Shown: positions 12,101 through 27,100 of the stretch, one piece after another | Layout: every line of letters begins with the position of its first letter | How positions within the stretch are numbered: position 1 is the stretch's first letter | Source: Ophiura sarsii | Taxonomy: Eukaryota > Echinodermata > Ophiuroidea > Amphilepidida > Ophiuridae | Direction: 5' to 3' | DNA length: 64,000 bases | Assembly: GCA_035610835.1 (NCBI GenBank) | Contig: CM069445.1 | Location: 81,355,786 to 81,419,785, forward strand | Notes under the pieces: model-generated | Databases searched by the model: none | The model's input: the letters and a program-made list of their open reading frames with translations, nothing else | Told to the model about the DNA's origin: nothing | Position numbers and translations under genes: made by a program

Positions 12101-15100
12101 TTTTATATTTGAGTGGGAACTTTCAGAATGAACCCTGAAGAAGTAGTATTGCTGTGACCCACATAATCCTTATTACAAAACTCAAGTATTTTAAAAAATG
12201 CATCCCTATTTTTCTTATATGTGATGCCATCTGTGAAAACCCGTCATTTGTCGCAAAATGTGAACTAGGGGTTATGGGTAAAATAACAAACAAAAAACAA
12301 AAAAAAACCTTTTTTGTTTTTGTTTTGAGATTTGTTAAGAAAATTAATTTCCAATACTTTGTGTCATCATCTTTTATGAAATTTCACCTTCAAAATTTCA
12401 CTTTTCTAATTAAACTTAAAATAAAGTTATTCTATTGAACTATGTATCTTTTTTGGCCTGTTCAAAAGATTTCTTGCTCATAACTTTTTTTGTAGTGATC
12501 ATAGAAAAATGATCGAAACTGTTCTGTAATCAGCACAGTTTCAGCTTTCTTATGATATAAATATCTCCAATATGAAAAATCCCACTATGTGGGGGGTTTT
12601 CACAGATCGCATCACATATTTGGTTTTATACACTTTACAAATGGTCCAAAGTTTGTCTATTTTTAAATAAAAAAAAGATTATTTAAAGAAAATCTAGATT
12701 ATCCCTCAAGATATGAGACACAGAAGTGATCCCCCAAGATAATGGATATATGATGGACATTATATTATTTCAATAGAATTCGCCAAACATGACACTAATA
12801 TTAACAAACCCTTTTCTTTCATGTTCTCCATTCTCTACATATAGGAAGTCCATTCCAATTCCATGTGGATGAACTCAAGAGTGGACAAGTAACAGCACAT
12901 GGTCCTGGTTTAACACATGGTATCTGTGATGAGCCTTGTGAATTCACTATCAACACAAAGGATGCTGGTGCAGGTAAGGAGATATCTACATAACTACTCA
13001 AGTGATATTCACCATATTTGGGTTTTTGCGGCATATAGGTCCAAAATATTGTGACTGTTTATTTAAAACAGCAGATATTTCCTGGGAGTGTGATTGTCAC
13101 AAAGTCGTACAAGCTTTAGTCTTTGAAAGTTTTGTTTTCCTCTTAGCCATACGGTGGGCTCCCTCTTACAAAATCGTTGGACTTAGGTTTGTCGTATTAT
13201 TCATATCCATGTTATTTATTGATCCCTCATCTCCTCACATGCCCATTTTAAATGCTACATATTTGTGATTCATATAATGAGGTATAGGATTCTTATTTTT
13301 GTAAATATCAGTTACTTTCTTAACCGGTGTTCATCTATTATCTAAAACTGATATAAATACCTCTGTAGATAACAGTATTGAATAGAAAATCTAAAAACCC
13401 GCTGGCCAGCATGTCCACTACAAGATGACTTCATAACAATGTGCCCACCAAGTGAGGGCGCTATTTTGGACTGCCAGAGGGTGCTTTGGGCTGGTACAAT
13501 AAAATCAATGAATAAAACTAACTTTCCCTTTTTTTAATTTCCCTACCAGGTGGCTTAGCCCTTGCCATTGAAGGTCCCTCCAAGGCAAAGATCAACTGTG
13601 TAGACAACAAAGATGGCACATGTAGTGTAACATACTTCCCAACTAAACCAGGACAGTATGAAATCGTCGTCAAATTTGCAGACAAAAATATCCCTGGAAG
13701 TCCATTCAAAGGACAGATTGTTGGTAAGTTAAATTTCAATTTAAAAAATCTTTTTGTCTTTCAAGTGTTTTGTTTCAATGTTAAGAGCTTTTTAATTTCT
13801 CTGAAATCAGATTTGAAAGGAACAAAAGATTTTGTTTTGAATTTCATCAATGAAGGTGACATGATAAAAAGGGTGGCACAATATTGCATAAGAAATTACT
13901 TTGTTGGGTTCTATTATTTAATCAAATATCTACCCTCCATCCCTCCCCCCTAAGAACCCCATGTTGAGCAGTTTACCCAGTACATTCAGTATAATGGTTC
14001 TTTGAATGGATCCGACTTTGACCCTGATGATCTGTTCGAAGATCCATTGCATGTCAGAATCAAAAACAAATTGATTTGTTAATCCATTATAAGAAACATC
14101 ATACCCAATTACAAATGATATTAGTTTTCCTCATAACATTTCAAATGTTTTTACCGTTTATATTTTGACAAACTGTCATGCAGTTGTCATTCTTTAGTTG
14201 TTAAAACCATGTGGGAATTCAGACAGATCTTGTGGATGGTAAACAAATGTAATAGCATAATCAGCACTATCCAACCTTAAATCAAGTTTCTGTGATTTCT
14301 TGAAACATGGGAGAGAGAAAGGAATTATGTATTTTATGTTTGAAATATTCTCCCCTCCCCCGAGCGTGGCGGTGCAGAAGAAAGTAAGGGTTCTATTCTG
14401 CAGCCAGGATAATGTGCACATCAAACACATCCCCCCAGATAAGTGTAGGGTTAATGTTGTGTATACAGGGTGAATAAAAAAATTTGAGGAAAAAACGGGT
14501 CAGCTTACAAGTTTGATGCAGTTTGCTTATTTTTCAGTTGATTACTTTCATTTTTTGGAAAGAAAACTATATTAACTACGCTTTAAACAAACAATAACAA
14601 TTTCAAGGTTCAATGTTCACATCAAGGTCAAATGGCCATTTCAATTCATTTACAATTTTTTGATTCACCCTGTATAACATTTGGAAGTTTTATTGAATAA
14701 GTTGGTTTCCGGTTCAACCAGCACATAACATTACATCGTAAGACAATTGTGTTATCTAATATTATTGCATAAAGGTTATAGGTAGTAATGTCAGTCTTAC
14801 TGTGGGGTCCTTTATTCAAATATCAACACTGCCCCAGTAACCTACTGTTAGTATGAGTTATGTAAAGAAAACTATTTGGACCCTTCCTTGTACACACAAT
14901 GTCATCCTATCGATGTTGACATTAATTTCAATGTTATATAATTCAATAATAACAGCCACATGATATTATATTATCAATTTGAGAGCTATCTTGGTTCTAC
15001 TATTCCGCTATCAGGCGATGAAAAATACCCCCCTCTTCTACGGGCAAACGAACCTCTTAGGTAGTGTCAGTCAGTTGGGCGGTTTTGGGAGAAAGAAGAA

Positions 15101-18100
15101 CAAATTAGATGAATTTCTAAAATTTCCATTTTGTAAAAAAATTAAATAAAAATGGGTCGGTCAGGGTTTTTTCTCTGTCGCCTTATGGCAGCTATTACTG
15201 CATCTACTGGTCTGCAAGTTTTATCTGTCTGCTGCCCTCTATTGTGTTACTATCTATTAGAGCAGTTTCCATAGTCTTGGGAGGAGCTGGTTTTGTATTT
15301 AATTTTGATCCACACCAGAATCAAATATTTTTGAATAATGTTCTTAATTTTTAGATCATATGGTACAAACCAACCAATTAGAGTAAAAATAAAGTATGCA
15401 TGATTTTCATGTGTAAGAAATTGTAAATTTATAAGAGCTTTGCAGTATTTTGACTGATTAAATCTTTTGCTTGAATGGTAACAGTATTTCTTTGGCTTTT
15501 CATCCCCATCCGACTTCCTCTAAACTTTGCCTTGTCACTCCTTCCCTCTCTGTACCCCATTAAGAAAATTATCCACCTGACCTTTTCAAATATATTATAA
15601 CTGACCTGGGATGATTTCTGGCCGGGTCAGCGTCGTTCAGTTAGATTGGTCAGTGATCGGTAAGCTTTGATTTTGACCAGTGCTACGATGATAAGTGTTA
15701 TAAATAACCGTGGCTGGTCACTATTATTGCCATTGATTGAATCACCTACTTACAAGATGGGTTGATTGAGTGGTTACTTGTTGGCCTACCATATCCCTTG
15801 TGGATTGTTTGATTGAGTGGTCAATTCTGATACCGCCTCTCTGTTCCTCTTGTAGCATGTTTAACACTTTCCACGTGGCTATTATTTTACCATACACAAA
15901 CAGATTTTTCAGAAACCTTTCACAATTGTCAAAGTCTATCTGAAGGATTACTGACCCGATACTAGGCATGTTTGTACTTGTGTTAATGCATTTCTCAAGA
16001 TGATTCCAAATATGGTAATGACATTCTATAATTTTGATATTTTTTAAACATTTTGTGAAATTTTGGAATGTTGTCTGCAGCCGCCTGCCGCCTGCCGCGT
16101 GGAAAGTGTTAAAGTAAATGTGGACAATCCTGTGTTCATATAAAGAACAAGATTAGATGGGGAGGGGGGGGGGGGGGGGGGGATGAATACACTTTATTTT
16201 ATCAAGCTTGATCAGGGTAAAGAGAATTATAGAAATGGTACAAATCTCATCTCCTGATTAAACAGCGAGTATGAATCCACCTAGCTATTCTGTTTTGCAG
16301 ATATGCACACGGTTCTGCATATAATAAACACTGGTAAACACATTATGGCAATATAATAATGAGAAGTTAATTTTCAATTTTGTGTGTGTTGTTAACTATC
16401 AAATACCAAGTATGAGCAGCTCAGGTCGTAAAATGCACCTTTAAATCGCCGTGGGCTGTTAATTCCTTATTACAAGTTCAATCAGGGTGCGTGCCATTAT
16501 CATGTCCCCCTGAAATTTATTTGACTATCATGCCAATGTGTGTATCATCTCCGGAGAGAGCTACGGTCACGGCACATTAGATATTTCCGGCGTGTTTTGT
16601 AAGGGTTAGAATTTGCGGTAATGATTTCCCTCTCAACCGCAGACCTGTTTTCATCTTCATGAGATGAGGTTCATGTATCGTCATGCACACAGCATGTAAA
16701 GCAGTATCATGTGATCTTTTCCAAACCTTTACACATTTTCTCACTGATATTGAAGTTTGACTTCTAGGATAGGCTTCTCTGGACTAATAAATCAATCTTG
16801 ACTGTTATCACAGAACTTTACTACATCACAATGAAAATCTGCTTCCAATTTAAAGAATTTTTTTTAACACATCTGTTTTGATATTCATCATAAAGCATTC
16901 CCTATTATATTGTATTCGCTTGTGTACAGTTGTGATTGTAGCTGGAAACACTGTAAACGCTGTAAACACTGTACACGGTGATTACAGGGTGTCAAACAAT
17001 GGAATTTTATTAACGAACAAAAACACTCAGAAAATAAGTTGTCAGAGGTTTATATTTGAACCTATTCAAACTATGATTTGGAAGTAATTAGGAAACGTAT
17101 TGCGCTGTACCTTAGAAGATATTTTTTTATTCATAAATTTATGAATGTAATTTATTACAAAATCACCATGATAATTGTATTACAGTGAGTATCAACATGC
17201 CTAGAATTGGTTCAGTAATTCTTGAGATAGACTTCGAAAGTTGGGAAAGGTTTCTGAAAAATCTGTTTTGAGTATGGTAAAACTAATAGCCGCGTGGAAA
17301 GTGTTAAGATAAAAATAAATATATTCTGATCCTCATCATTTTACATCAATTATTATCGTTAGTCTTCAGTAAGTCTACTCACCTCATTAAACTAGTAAAC
17401 ACCATGGGATCTTTCAAATAATTATATAACAAAGTCTAGATATGAATTGTGTCTATTACAATTCACAGCTGTATAATTAAGCTCCCTCAACCCTTGCAAT
17501 GTTTATTTATAATAGTTACATATCTTGATATCAATTACGTCAATTATTATGGCCAGTCCTAAGCTGACCTTATAACACTACTACGGACAATGATACTATC
17601 AATGAATAGTAGGCATGATAACTAGAAATGATTTGTTTCTATTACAGTTCACAGCTGTATAATTAAGCTCCCTGTATGAATTGTAAAATGCACTAATTAC
17701 CCCCTAGGAAATGAAGTGTCTCTCTCACAGTGTCTCATATTGGTCAATTAATGATTTATCAGCCAAGAAGCCATGTTACAGTTTATCCTATTGGTTACTT
17801 GGTAATAGTTAACTTTTGATCCTACGTGTGTATTCATAGACATCCTTTTGATAGACATCCTGGGTACAGTATTTATGATAGATGCAAATTATGAAACCCA
17901 TATCAATATAAGCTATACAATTTCAAGATGAATCATTGAATTTTAACACCAAATGAGCAATTGTATTGTGTAATGCAATATTTTAAAGCATACAAAATTG
18001 GAAATTCCAAAGTTGAAAACTACTTCTCCTTCTTAGAATATTTATTTTTGAGAAAGTAGTCCTCATAGGCTCATCATAACAAGTCCTAACATTAATATCT

Positions 18101-21100
18101 TAAGGCTTACATTTTGGTATTTTGTGCCCATTGAGTTAACCATAGATCTACACACAAAAAACTATGATTAAGCTTCCAAGATGCATGATGGTTAACGGTA
18201 GTCATGTGATCGACCAATGAATTCCTTACATTTCTGAGGAGTCACCATGGCCAGGCTAGTTGCCTGCAATTGCTATCACTGCCCACACGCATCTGTGCTT
18301 AGACAGTAATTGTTAGCAGAAATTGAGCGATAGCTGACTAGCTTGTTGCCTGCTCTGGCTGGACAAGATGTATTACAGAGGGATTGATAATTTGATTGAA
18401 AATATAAGCTTTGTGACATGTGTAACTTGAATCTTTTGTCTATTTTTGTTGGTTTTAAATAGTCTATGAAATTGAAGCAGGTTTTTTCTATGTACAATTT
18501 GTTGGTAGCTTTTTACTGATGTCAGGAATTGAAGCAAAAATATTAGACCCTGTTTTTTCCCCTTTCTTTGTCATTAAAAATATGTTTCAATAATTCCATT
18601 TTGCTTTTTACTTTTTGATTTAAATTACAAATCAATCATTTTCAAAATGTATATTAGTACCTTACACACATTTTGCTCATCAAATGTTTATAAATAAAAT
18701 AAATTCAGTCTCTTGCTGTTTTTCTTCTTTCTTTTTTCTCATCTCAAAATCATAATATATCTAGTCACCAAATAATAATGCTATTTTATGAACTTTCTCA
18801 ATGTTGCCTAAATATTTGTGTCCTTAATTTAATGACTTACTGTTTATACATTGCAGTATGTTATTATTTTATTTTATGCTTGGGAAATCGTAAGGCCTTC
18901 CCGATGCTAATTGATCCTGAGATAAATCTCTTGTCACCCGATGGTTGACACCCAATAGTTTACAAACATGAAGGTTCGAGAACTAATTGCAAAAGGTTAG
19001 GCTGACATTTAACTATCAACACGGTTTGTATTAATCAGGCCGCCTTTGACGGCGCCGTGATAATATAACCTTGATAATAATATCGCATGATACATGACCT
19101 ATATTCTAGATAGTTTATATTTCTTATTGTTCTATTTTGAAAAAAAGTATGAAAGTGTCTGGAGTTTGTTTTATTGAATTTGTGTTTAAGGTGCGTGTGT
19201 TTTGGTTTATTAAAACATTACACATTCTGTAGACAGGTACATTTTTGAAGAAAGAAAATGATTAAAAAGATTTATGAAAACTTAAGAAATTGTTGAAAAT
19301 TTGAAATTTAGTAAAACCAAAATGTGAAAGAATCTAGAGAGGGAGGCAGGAGGCATTCCCCCCCCCCCCCACCGATGCCCCCAAATGAAATGACAAACTC
19401 TATGTAATATACAAAATAGTCAGTTCCCCCCCCCCCCCCATTGAAGACCTGTAAATGGATGTATATTTAGAAATATCTGGATGAGATGTATCAAGATAGT
19501 ATTGAAACCAATTTGATTGTGGAATGCCACCAAAATAGAAAGCTTCCTCAGGGCTGTATTTATCTAGAGTAACCTCATCTGAAAGTAAGGCAATTCTGGT
19601 ATAGTATTATAAAATGAAAGTAAGAATGCTTTGTAACAGTTATGGGAATTTAAAAAATAATTTCTTCTCATTTTATTTGGCTGTTGTCTTTATTTCTTTA
19701 GCCACATTTTTCCAGGCATCAACAATACATTCCTAAAATAATGTTTCAAACACTCAACACAATTCACTGTATTTTATATCTCCCATGTCTGATTATTTGC
19801 ACTTTAAATGGAAACAAATAGGCCTATAGGTTAAACTTTCATTTGTCAATATAATGTACTATCAGTATTCAATTTCATGCAAGTTATGAACTTTTCTCAA
19901 AACTTAAATTGTAGGAAAAGGCAAAAAATGTAAATATGACTGCTAGTGTACATCACATATTTATCATCATCTAATGTCTCGGCTAAGGCTGCCAAAGACC
20001 TCGCCATCATCACATGTTGTCAATGGAATTGTTTATACGAGATTGATGTAATTTTAAGCCTGATGTCTTCAAATAATTTGTCCTGTAATTTCATTTTCAA
20101 CTGATTGTCGTATCGGCCTTATCTAAATGTCAAGAGGTTGTGGGAGTGATAGCTAGAGTGGACAGTACGTAATCTGGCATGGATTGTTGAGATGGGACGA
20201 CATCAGGTCAATGATCAAATTTTATGTATAAGAAGGAGACATCAGTCACAATTTGATCACATTTTATGTACCAGCAAATAACTTGAGCATAATTTGACTA
20301 TATTTTATGAACATGCAGACAACATTGGTCACAATTCAAATATTTTTGTACAAGCAGATGATATGAGTCACCATTTTATTCATATTTCATAGTTAGTTTT
20401 ATTCATTATGAATTTCAAATTAACAAAACTAAATATGTCATAGCATTGGTGACTAAAATATATAAAAGCACTGGAAAATCAATTCCAATATTATTAACTT
20501 TCCTTCAAACTTTTCTGCCATTACCATATCGAATGATTTGACCGTAAATGTGCCTGAACATGGCATCTATCTGTGCCAGCTGTTGTTTGGGTGCAATATC
20601 ATGTTGTTCTATAGAAGCAACTGCGAAATAACGGTATATCATCAATTTGATCCAGGGTATAACAATGTAAGCCGTATACTGTCCTATAAATTCAGACGTG
20701 ATCTATTAATCTTTAGGATTATGACAGGCAGCCAAATTATGCAACTATCATCCAGGCAAGATGTACATGTCCTTAAGATTAATTCTTATTGCTACCCAGT
20801 AATATTGAACATGTGTTGGGGAAGCATTAGTGCTTAATACTTTCCTAGCTGCAGGGGTCTGCAGACGACAGTTCTAAAATTTCACACAATGTTTCAAAAA
20901 TATTAATATTATTGAATTTCATCATTATATTTGGAATCACTGGGAGAAATGTATTAAAAGAAGTACAAATTTGCCTAGTATTATCCAGTAAATCTTTAGA
21001 TAGGCTTTGAAAGTTGGGAAAGGTTTCTGAAAAATCTAATCAGCATGGAAAGTGTTAAGGGGATAGTTGAATTGAATAAACTATTGTAAACTTTGATATT

Positions 21101-24100
21101 TTAGCCAGTTATGCACTTGGTCTCTGGTACAAGGCATGGGTGGAGAAGTGCAAATGGACACTCGGGTATAACCCTAACCCTAGAAGTGTTGTAGTGGGGA
21201 TTGACCAGAGAACAGGGAGAGGGGATTAAATTGGAGGACCAAAGAAATTATGTCCGCCACCCCCGGGTTTTAAATCCGGGTTGACAGGCGAGTCATACAA
21301 CCACCACACCACGAGTGCTGGGCCTCCTAGGCTAAATTTTCGCAGACCATCTATACCCGGGCTTAAGTGCACCATGGGACAGAACTTGTGTGCTAGCGCC
21401 TAGAAGTGCTGCTGGCTGTGTGGTCTGTATGGTGTAGTAGGGTTAGGGTTAATGTGAAGGGTAATCACTAACTGCCCCCGGTCTTATCGTCACTGTTGTG
21501 AGTCATCAATTACTCAATTGAATTGAATGAGACAAGTGATGTCTTTGACTCATTATGGAAATTCAATAATTGGACTCAACATCTTTTAATTTGGTATCAA
21601 GTTCTGTAACCTATTTCCCCTTCATTTACTTATTGGAGTAAATGTCAGAGGACACTCCTGTAATCATAGCTTATTGCCATACTGGAGTTCTGGCGTACAT
21701 ACTCACGTGATCAAATACAAGTTTTGGCACTCATACTCTCTGAAATTGTCCTTCAAGTAGATATATATATTTAGAACTGACGTTTCCCTTCAAATATCAG
21801 TTTCCCTTTCAAATAAGGAATAGACTTTTGATTTCTAGTTAATTGGTAACTGTTAGGACTTTTTTCTGTCACAAACAGGTAGAAGTGATACTGATAAATG
21901 GCAATGAAAATGATAGCAATGATGATTTCAGGGTCACTGAGGAGAAATACTGATGATGATTTATATTTTGCTTTATTATTGTATTGACGGATTTAGAGCT
22001 TGTCTATTTCACATAAATCACACAATGATATCGATTTTGGTCGCATTTTAACAATAAATTGATGTCATTGGCTCCAGAAAGTGAACAATATTTTTATCTG
22101 AATCTGAACTCAATTCAAAGACTTAATGTCTTTTAAATTAACAGATATAGTATTTGGGATGCAGCACATCAAAACAAAAGGGGATCTTTACTGTGTGTTT
22201 TTCAAGAGATAGATGACAACGGACAGAGAGAAAAATAATCAAGTAATAAGAGTCATTTTCAATCGTAAAATCTGAATGCCTTGATTAATTTTGATAAATT
22301 TAGTGTCATTTTAGAGCTTAGAAAATGCTCTGAGAGCACACATACTTAACTCAAAATTAAATTGAATTCACTTGCAAAGTCCCCCTTTTGATGTGCTGCA
22401 TCCCATATGCTCTCATTGGTTCTTTCTTACATTAATCCCCTGGGGTCTACCTGTCTATCTTACAGTGGTTCTGATTGGTTTATTGCAAGATATACTCATT
22501 TGAATAGCCAATTAAAATGCAGCTCGTAAAATATTTCACTCCAATCTTTATCAGGGATACAATTATTCTAACACTGTCTCTGATTGGTGCAATAAATGAC
22601 ATATCTATCTTTCTGACCAATCGGCCGGTAGTTCTCAGGGGGTTAACTGAAATAATACAAAATCTGGTCCTATTGCAAACTCTTGTGTGCAGTGGTTAAT
22701 TCTTACTACGCAATCTAACTAATGATAAATACAGTTGGCGATGACCATCAATTCTAATTACACCAGGCAGTTACTGATAGTATTAGCCACGCCATTCCAG
22801 GTATCCCTCATACTATCATAGCTTTCAATTATACAACAAAAGGCCATGGTTTTCTCCTAGTGCCTGACACCTAATGACACATGTCCAGCTAGGTATATGA
22901 TAGTAACCTGCAGTCATCCAGGTGTTAGAATCACAGCTATGGTGAGGTATCACCTGTTTTATAGTCATTAGTTGATGGTATCACAATAAAAAGAATATGG
23001 ATGGTTGAATGAACGGACATCACTAACTTGTTTACAAGCAAACAAAAAGGGCTGAATATGTAGTAATACAATGGTAACGAGGGTAAACCCCTCTGCTCAC
23101 CTTAAAAGAGATGGCAAGAATATGGATGTATGCATTGGTTGTGGGTTCGGGTTTCGTTGCTGCCAGCGTATTGTGGCAAGGCACTTTACTGCGCTTGCCT
23201 CTCTTCACCCAGGTGTATAAATGGGTACCGGCAATACCTAATGTTGGGAAGGTAAAACAGACTCGTTGTCCCCCCCCCCCCCCCCCCCACAGCAAAAATT
23301 ACAAGGATGAGTCTGGTCCAAACGCCAAGGAAAGAGAGATGGACTCTCCATGCGCGAGCTTCGCTTGGCATGATACCGCACGACTACTTACTTTAACTTT
23401 ACTTCCCAAGAGCCTTTGAAGTAACATTAAAAGAAAAGAAAAAAAGAAGACTTATAAAATCTGCCTAACTTTTTTGAAATAAATTGATACCATACCTTAA
23501 TACTGCATTTCCAAAAACACAGATTATTTGTCGTTGAGACCACAGTTCTTAACAGGAGTTTTATCCTTGTATGTTTTTGTGAAATTCTGTCTAAGATAAT
23601 CATAAACCGGTGCTTAGGAAAACTACCATGGGTTGACACAAAAAATAATGGGGGATGTGTTTTAAGACGAATGGATAAATGTAAAAAAAACCCCAACTTA
23701 ATATGATATTTATGTCAAACGAAACCAAACAGACAACGATATAGATGTACGCATTGGTTTCAGATTGAGATGACCGATGACAAGGGTCAATTCCAACCAA
23801 CTATCTATTTGGACTTTAAAGACTTAATGCAATCAAAAATGTTGTTATACACTTGAAAAATGAGAAAGTACCAGTTATGGTTAGAAATTGGATTTATTAG
23901 GTCAATTACCAATGGGCCTATCCTAAGAAGCTACCTTACATGAAATATGGGCGCATTGACACCAGTAGTGTAACACTTCCATCCCGGATATATTACAACA
24001 CAATTTCACTCTGCAGAATAGTTACAATTTTTGTGATTAAAAGAAGAGGGATGGGAAAGGAACCAATACTATTGCACATAAAACATTGATATCTTAATAA

Positions 24101-27100
24101 TCATTATTTTGTAATTCATTTTACAGCGAGGGGATTGAAACGAAAAAATTGAGCATATTTTAAGCTGCGATGATTTTGTTGTGAGGAAGTATTTGAATGG
24201 CATAGCGAGTCAATGTTGTGTCATATTTCTTGTAAAACATCACATGCTGTGCATTTCTTGCCAGTAACATGCTGGTGTTTTGATTATTTCGGACCAGATT
24301 AACAGTGGGTACTGTCACCTTCAATCAACTATTTTTAAGCGTCAAATTTTACAAGCCCATTTTTCAACGACTCGGAACCAAGAAATTGTAAATATTGTTG
24401 ATCATAGATGATGTTTTACTATCAATAGGATGTAATCCTACACAATTGATATTACTTAAGGCATTTCAGCCTTTGTTTGTTTGCTTGAAAGGAAAAGCGT
24501 TTTATCATCATCCAAAAGAAAATAAGTTCAAGCCATATGCAAGGTAATTAAAACTGCCTATCATCTCTATACACAACATAGCACAGCAGGCCCATATGGT
24601 ATAACCCGGTTTCTCTTAACCAGCCTTGTTTGTTATCCATTATTATCACTCATTGATGTGTTTGTTGGTCATCAAAAAAGTGTTGATGTTATACATAAAC
24701 ATAATACAGAGAGCTAAGTATCATTTGTGTGTTGGTTGTTGGGTATTAGTGTCATCTCCACCGATTATATTTCCCTGTTAGATCGAGCAAAGAGAGCGAG
24801 GGAGCTAGAGCGAGATGAGATAGGCAGAGAGAGTTAGTAAGCATTTCAGCAATGCCTCCTACACTCCATTCAACACCATATAAGGGCATGGGTTAGAAAG
24901 ATGGGTTGTGGTCAAGTCAGTTGGCCTCCAGTGATGCTGTCTGCTGCCAAGATGTGCTACAGGGGGTCACACTATGTTCTAGTTTATGGGGATATCCCAT
25001 TTTATGGGTCTCATCTCCACATCGGCTAGTATTTTTGCTCTTGTTTATCGAAGTATTGCATACAAGACGTTATTATGTTATCTAGTTTTCAACGCAATTT
25101 AGGTTTGACATGGAATGATCATTTTGATTTGATTATACTCTCCTGAATTTTCTCACCCCTCCATCTTTCAGCTTACCCAATTCAAAGGAGTAGCCCCTCC
25201 CCCAGGTCAAGCCGGTAGTCAAATTTCAATATTGAATCGGAGCCAGAATTGACACAGAGCCAGAATTGACACCGGCAAAGCCAGTAGTTAATGCATCTAT
25301 GGTAGATAGCTAGCGAACTGATGTGTATAGAGAGTGAGGGAGGGATGGAGGGTTGGTTGGTTGGATGGAGGATAAGGGACCACCAATATAATATGCCTCA
25401 CAGGCAAACTTATGCTACACCACAGCTTTCAAAGTCAAGGCTGAGATCTTATTACAAGTACACAGATATTAATACACATTTAGTTTGGAGTGTGTGGCTA
25501 AAGTAATAATATATACTGGTGGAAGCTAACAATAATGTTTTCATAAAAACAGGGTATCTGAATTTTTCTATCGCTATAACTTGACTTACTTGACTTAGGG
25601 CGGGTGATATTCCCGAACCACGATGCTTCTCCAAATCTTCCTTTCCTATCGCTATAAAGTATCTTTTTATTTAAAAAGTCAAAAGTGGATGAAAAGATTG
25701 CATCAAATTTGTGCTAGCCTTCTGTCATCCTTTCAACGGTTCTGTGTAATACTGCCCATCTTATCACCAGTATCAGTCTTGAAAGTATTTATTACAACTT
25801 TGATAAGATAATATCAGCACCAAAACATCATATCTTTAAACAAGACCTAAGGAATGCATGGAGGGCTCAAACCCCACTAAGATTTTGGATTACAATGTTT
25901 TCTAACCCTCCCAAAAAGGAAATAAGTTAACACTTTCCACGCGGCTATCATTTTACCATATTCAAAAAAGATTTTTCAGAAACCTTTCCCAATTTTTATA
26001 AGAATCACATAACCAATACTAAGCATGTTCTTTACTTATTTATGGTGATATAATTCAATAATTTTGACATTTTTAAAACATTGTTGTGACATTTTGGAAC
26101 TGTTGTCTGCAGACGACTGCCGCATGAAAAGTGTTAATGATACCTATGAATTCTACCAAATTGAGCAATTTTGTTGATGTCAAAAGTCAATATCAGCAAA
26201 ATAGCCAGTTTTTTAGATTACACTGCTTGCTGTTTTTACAACTTCTGTGGGTTTCTTCAGTTTTCTGTTCAAAACGAGTAACTGAAATTGATAATGTAAC
26301 CAGCTCACCAAAATAGTTCTTTATCAACTTTGGAGTTAAAACGTTTTGTACTAAAACCTCAAAATAAAAAAACACCATTTATACAAGGCTGGGGTAGCAT
26401 AGAAAATTAGAAACCCTTAGTTTTTAGTATGATGTAAATATATACGACCAGATATATTTATTATTAATGCCACATACTGGAAATCAGATTTATTATTATA
26501 TTTTGCGTCAATTGTCAAAAGTTTATGGAAGGGGAAATCCCCTATACGCTCAAGAATTCTTTAAGAATGATGCATGAAGCCAGCCAGTCAGCTAAGATTA
26601 ATTGGAAATATCTGTTTGGGGGTGGGGGATACGCAGACTTATTTGGTACTGGATGTGCCGCCAAATGAAAATTGACCCTTGAATTAACCAGTTTGAGGCG
26701 GCTATTACCCATATTTATCTTAAATTGATTAAATTAATTTGAAAAATTGCAAATCTCCAGAAATTAGACATTGATTTATCAAAAATAAGTACACAAATGG
26801 AGTAACTAATTTTCAAGATTTGTGAAAACGGGCTATGAGGGCTCCTCCCCATGTCCTGGTTTATGCTAAGTATCCATCATCCCATGGATATAGCTGTACA
26901 GTTATTTATTGTTGATATGTCTTCATAGCCAGGACATGTTTATGATTCGGAGGGTAATATCAGACAGTATCTGGTTATTGAAATATCATTGCGTAATATG
27001 ATGAGTAATAGGTTGATAAGACGTGGAAGAAGAATTATTTGTGTGACAAATCTTTTCTGGAATCAGTGAGCTCTGATACTTTAATACCAATAGTATATAA

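Larger units (their letters stand above)
10245..12844 (+). other. GC-AG intron carrying MITE insertions
   Basis: Begins GCAAGT and ends CATATAG, phase 1. Contains a 20-bp direct duplication (10428-10467), a hairpin with arms about 10559-10602 and 10646-10710, a TTAA MITE with a nested insertion (10795-11257) and a fold-back at 12219-12619. 11260-12215 holds nothing recognised. Confidence 0.75.

Noticed and set aside
21165..21450. Short CCTAACCC/GGGTTAGGG words resembling telomere repeats
   Set aside because: Only two units each, on the flanks of a tRNA-derived repeat. Too short for an interstitial telomere.
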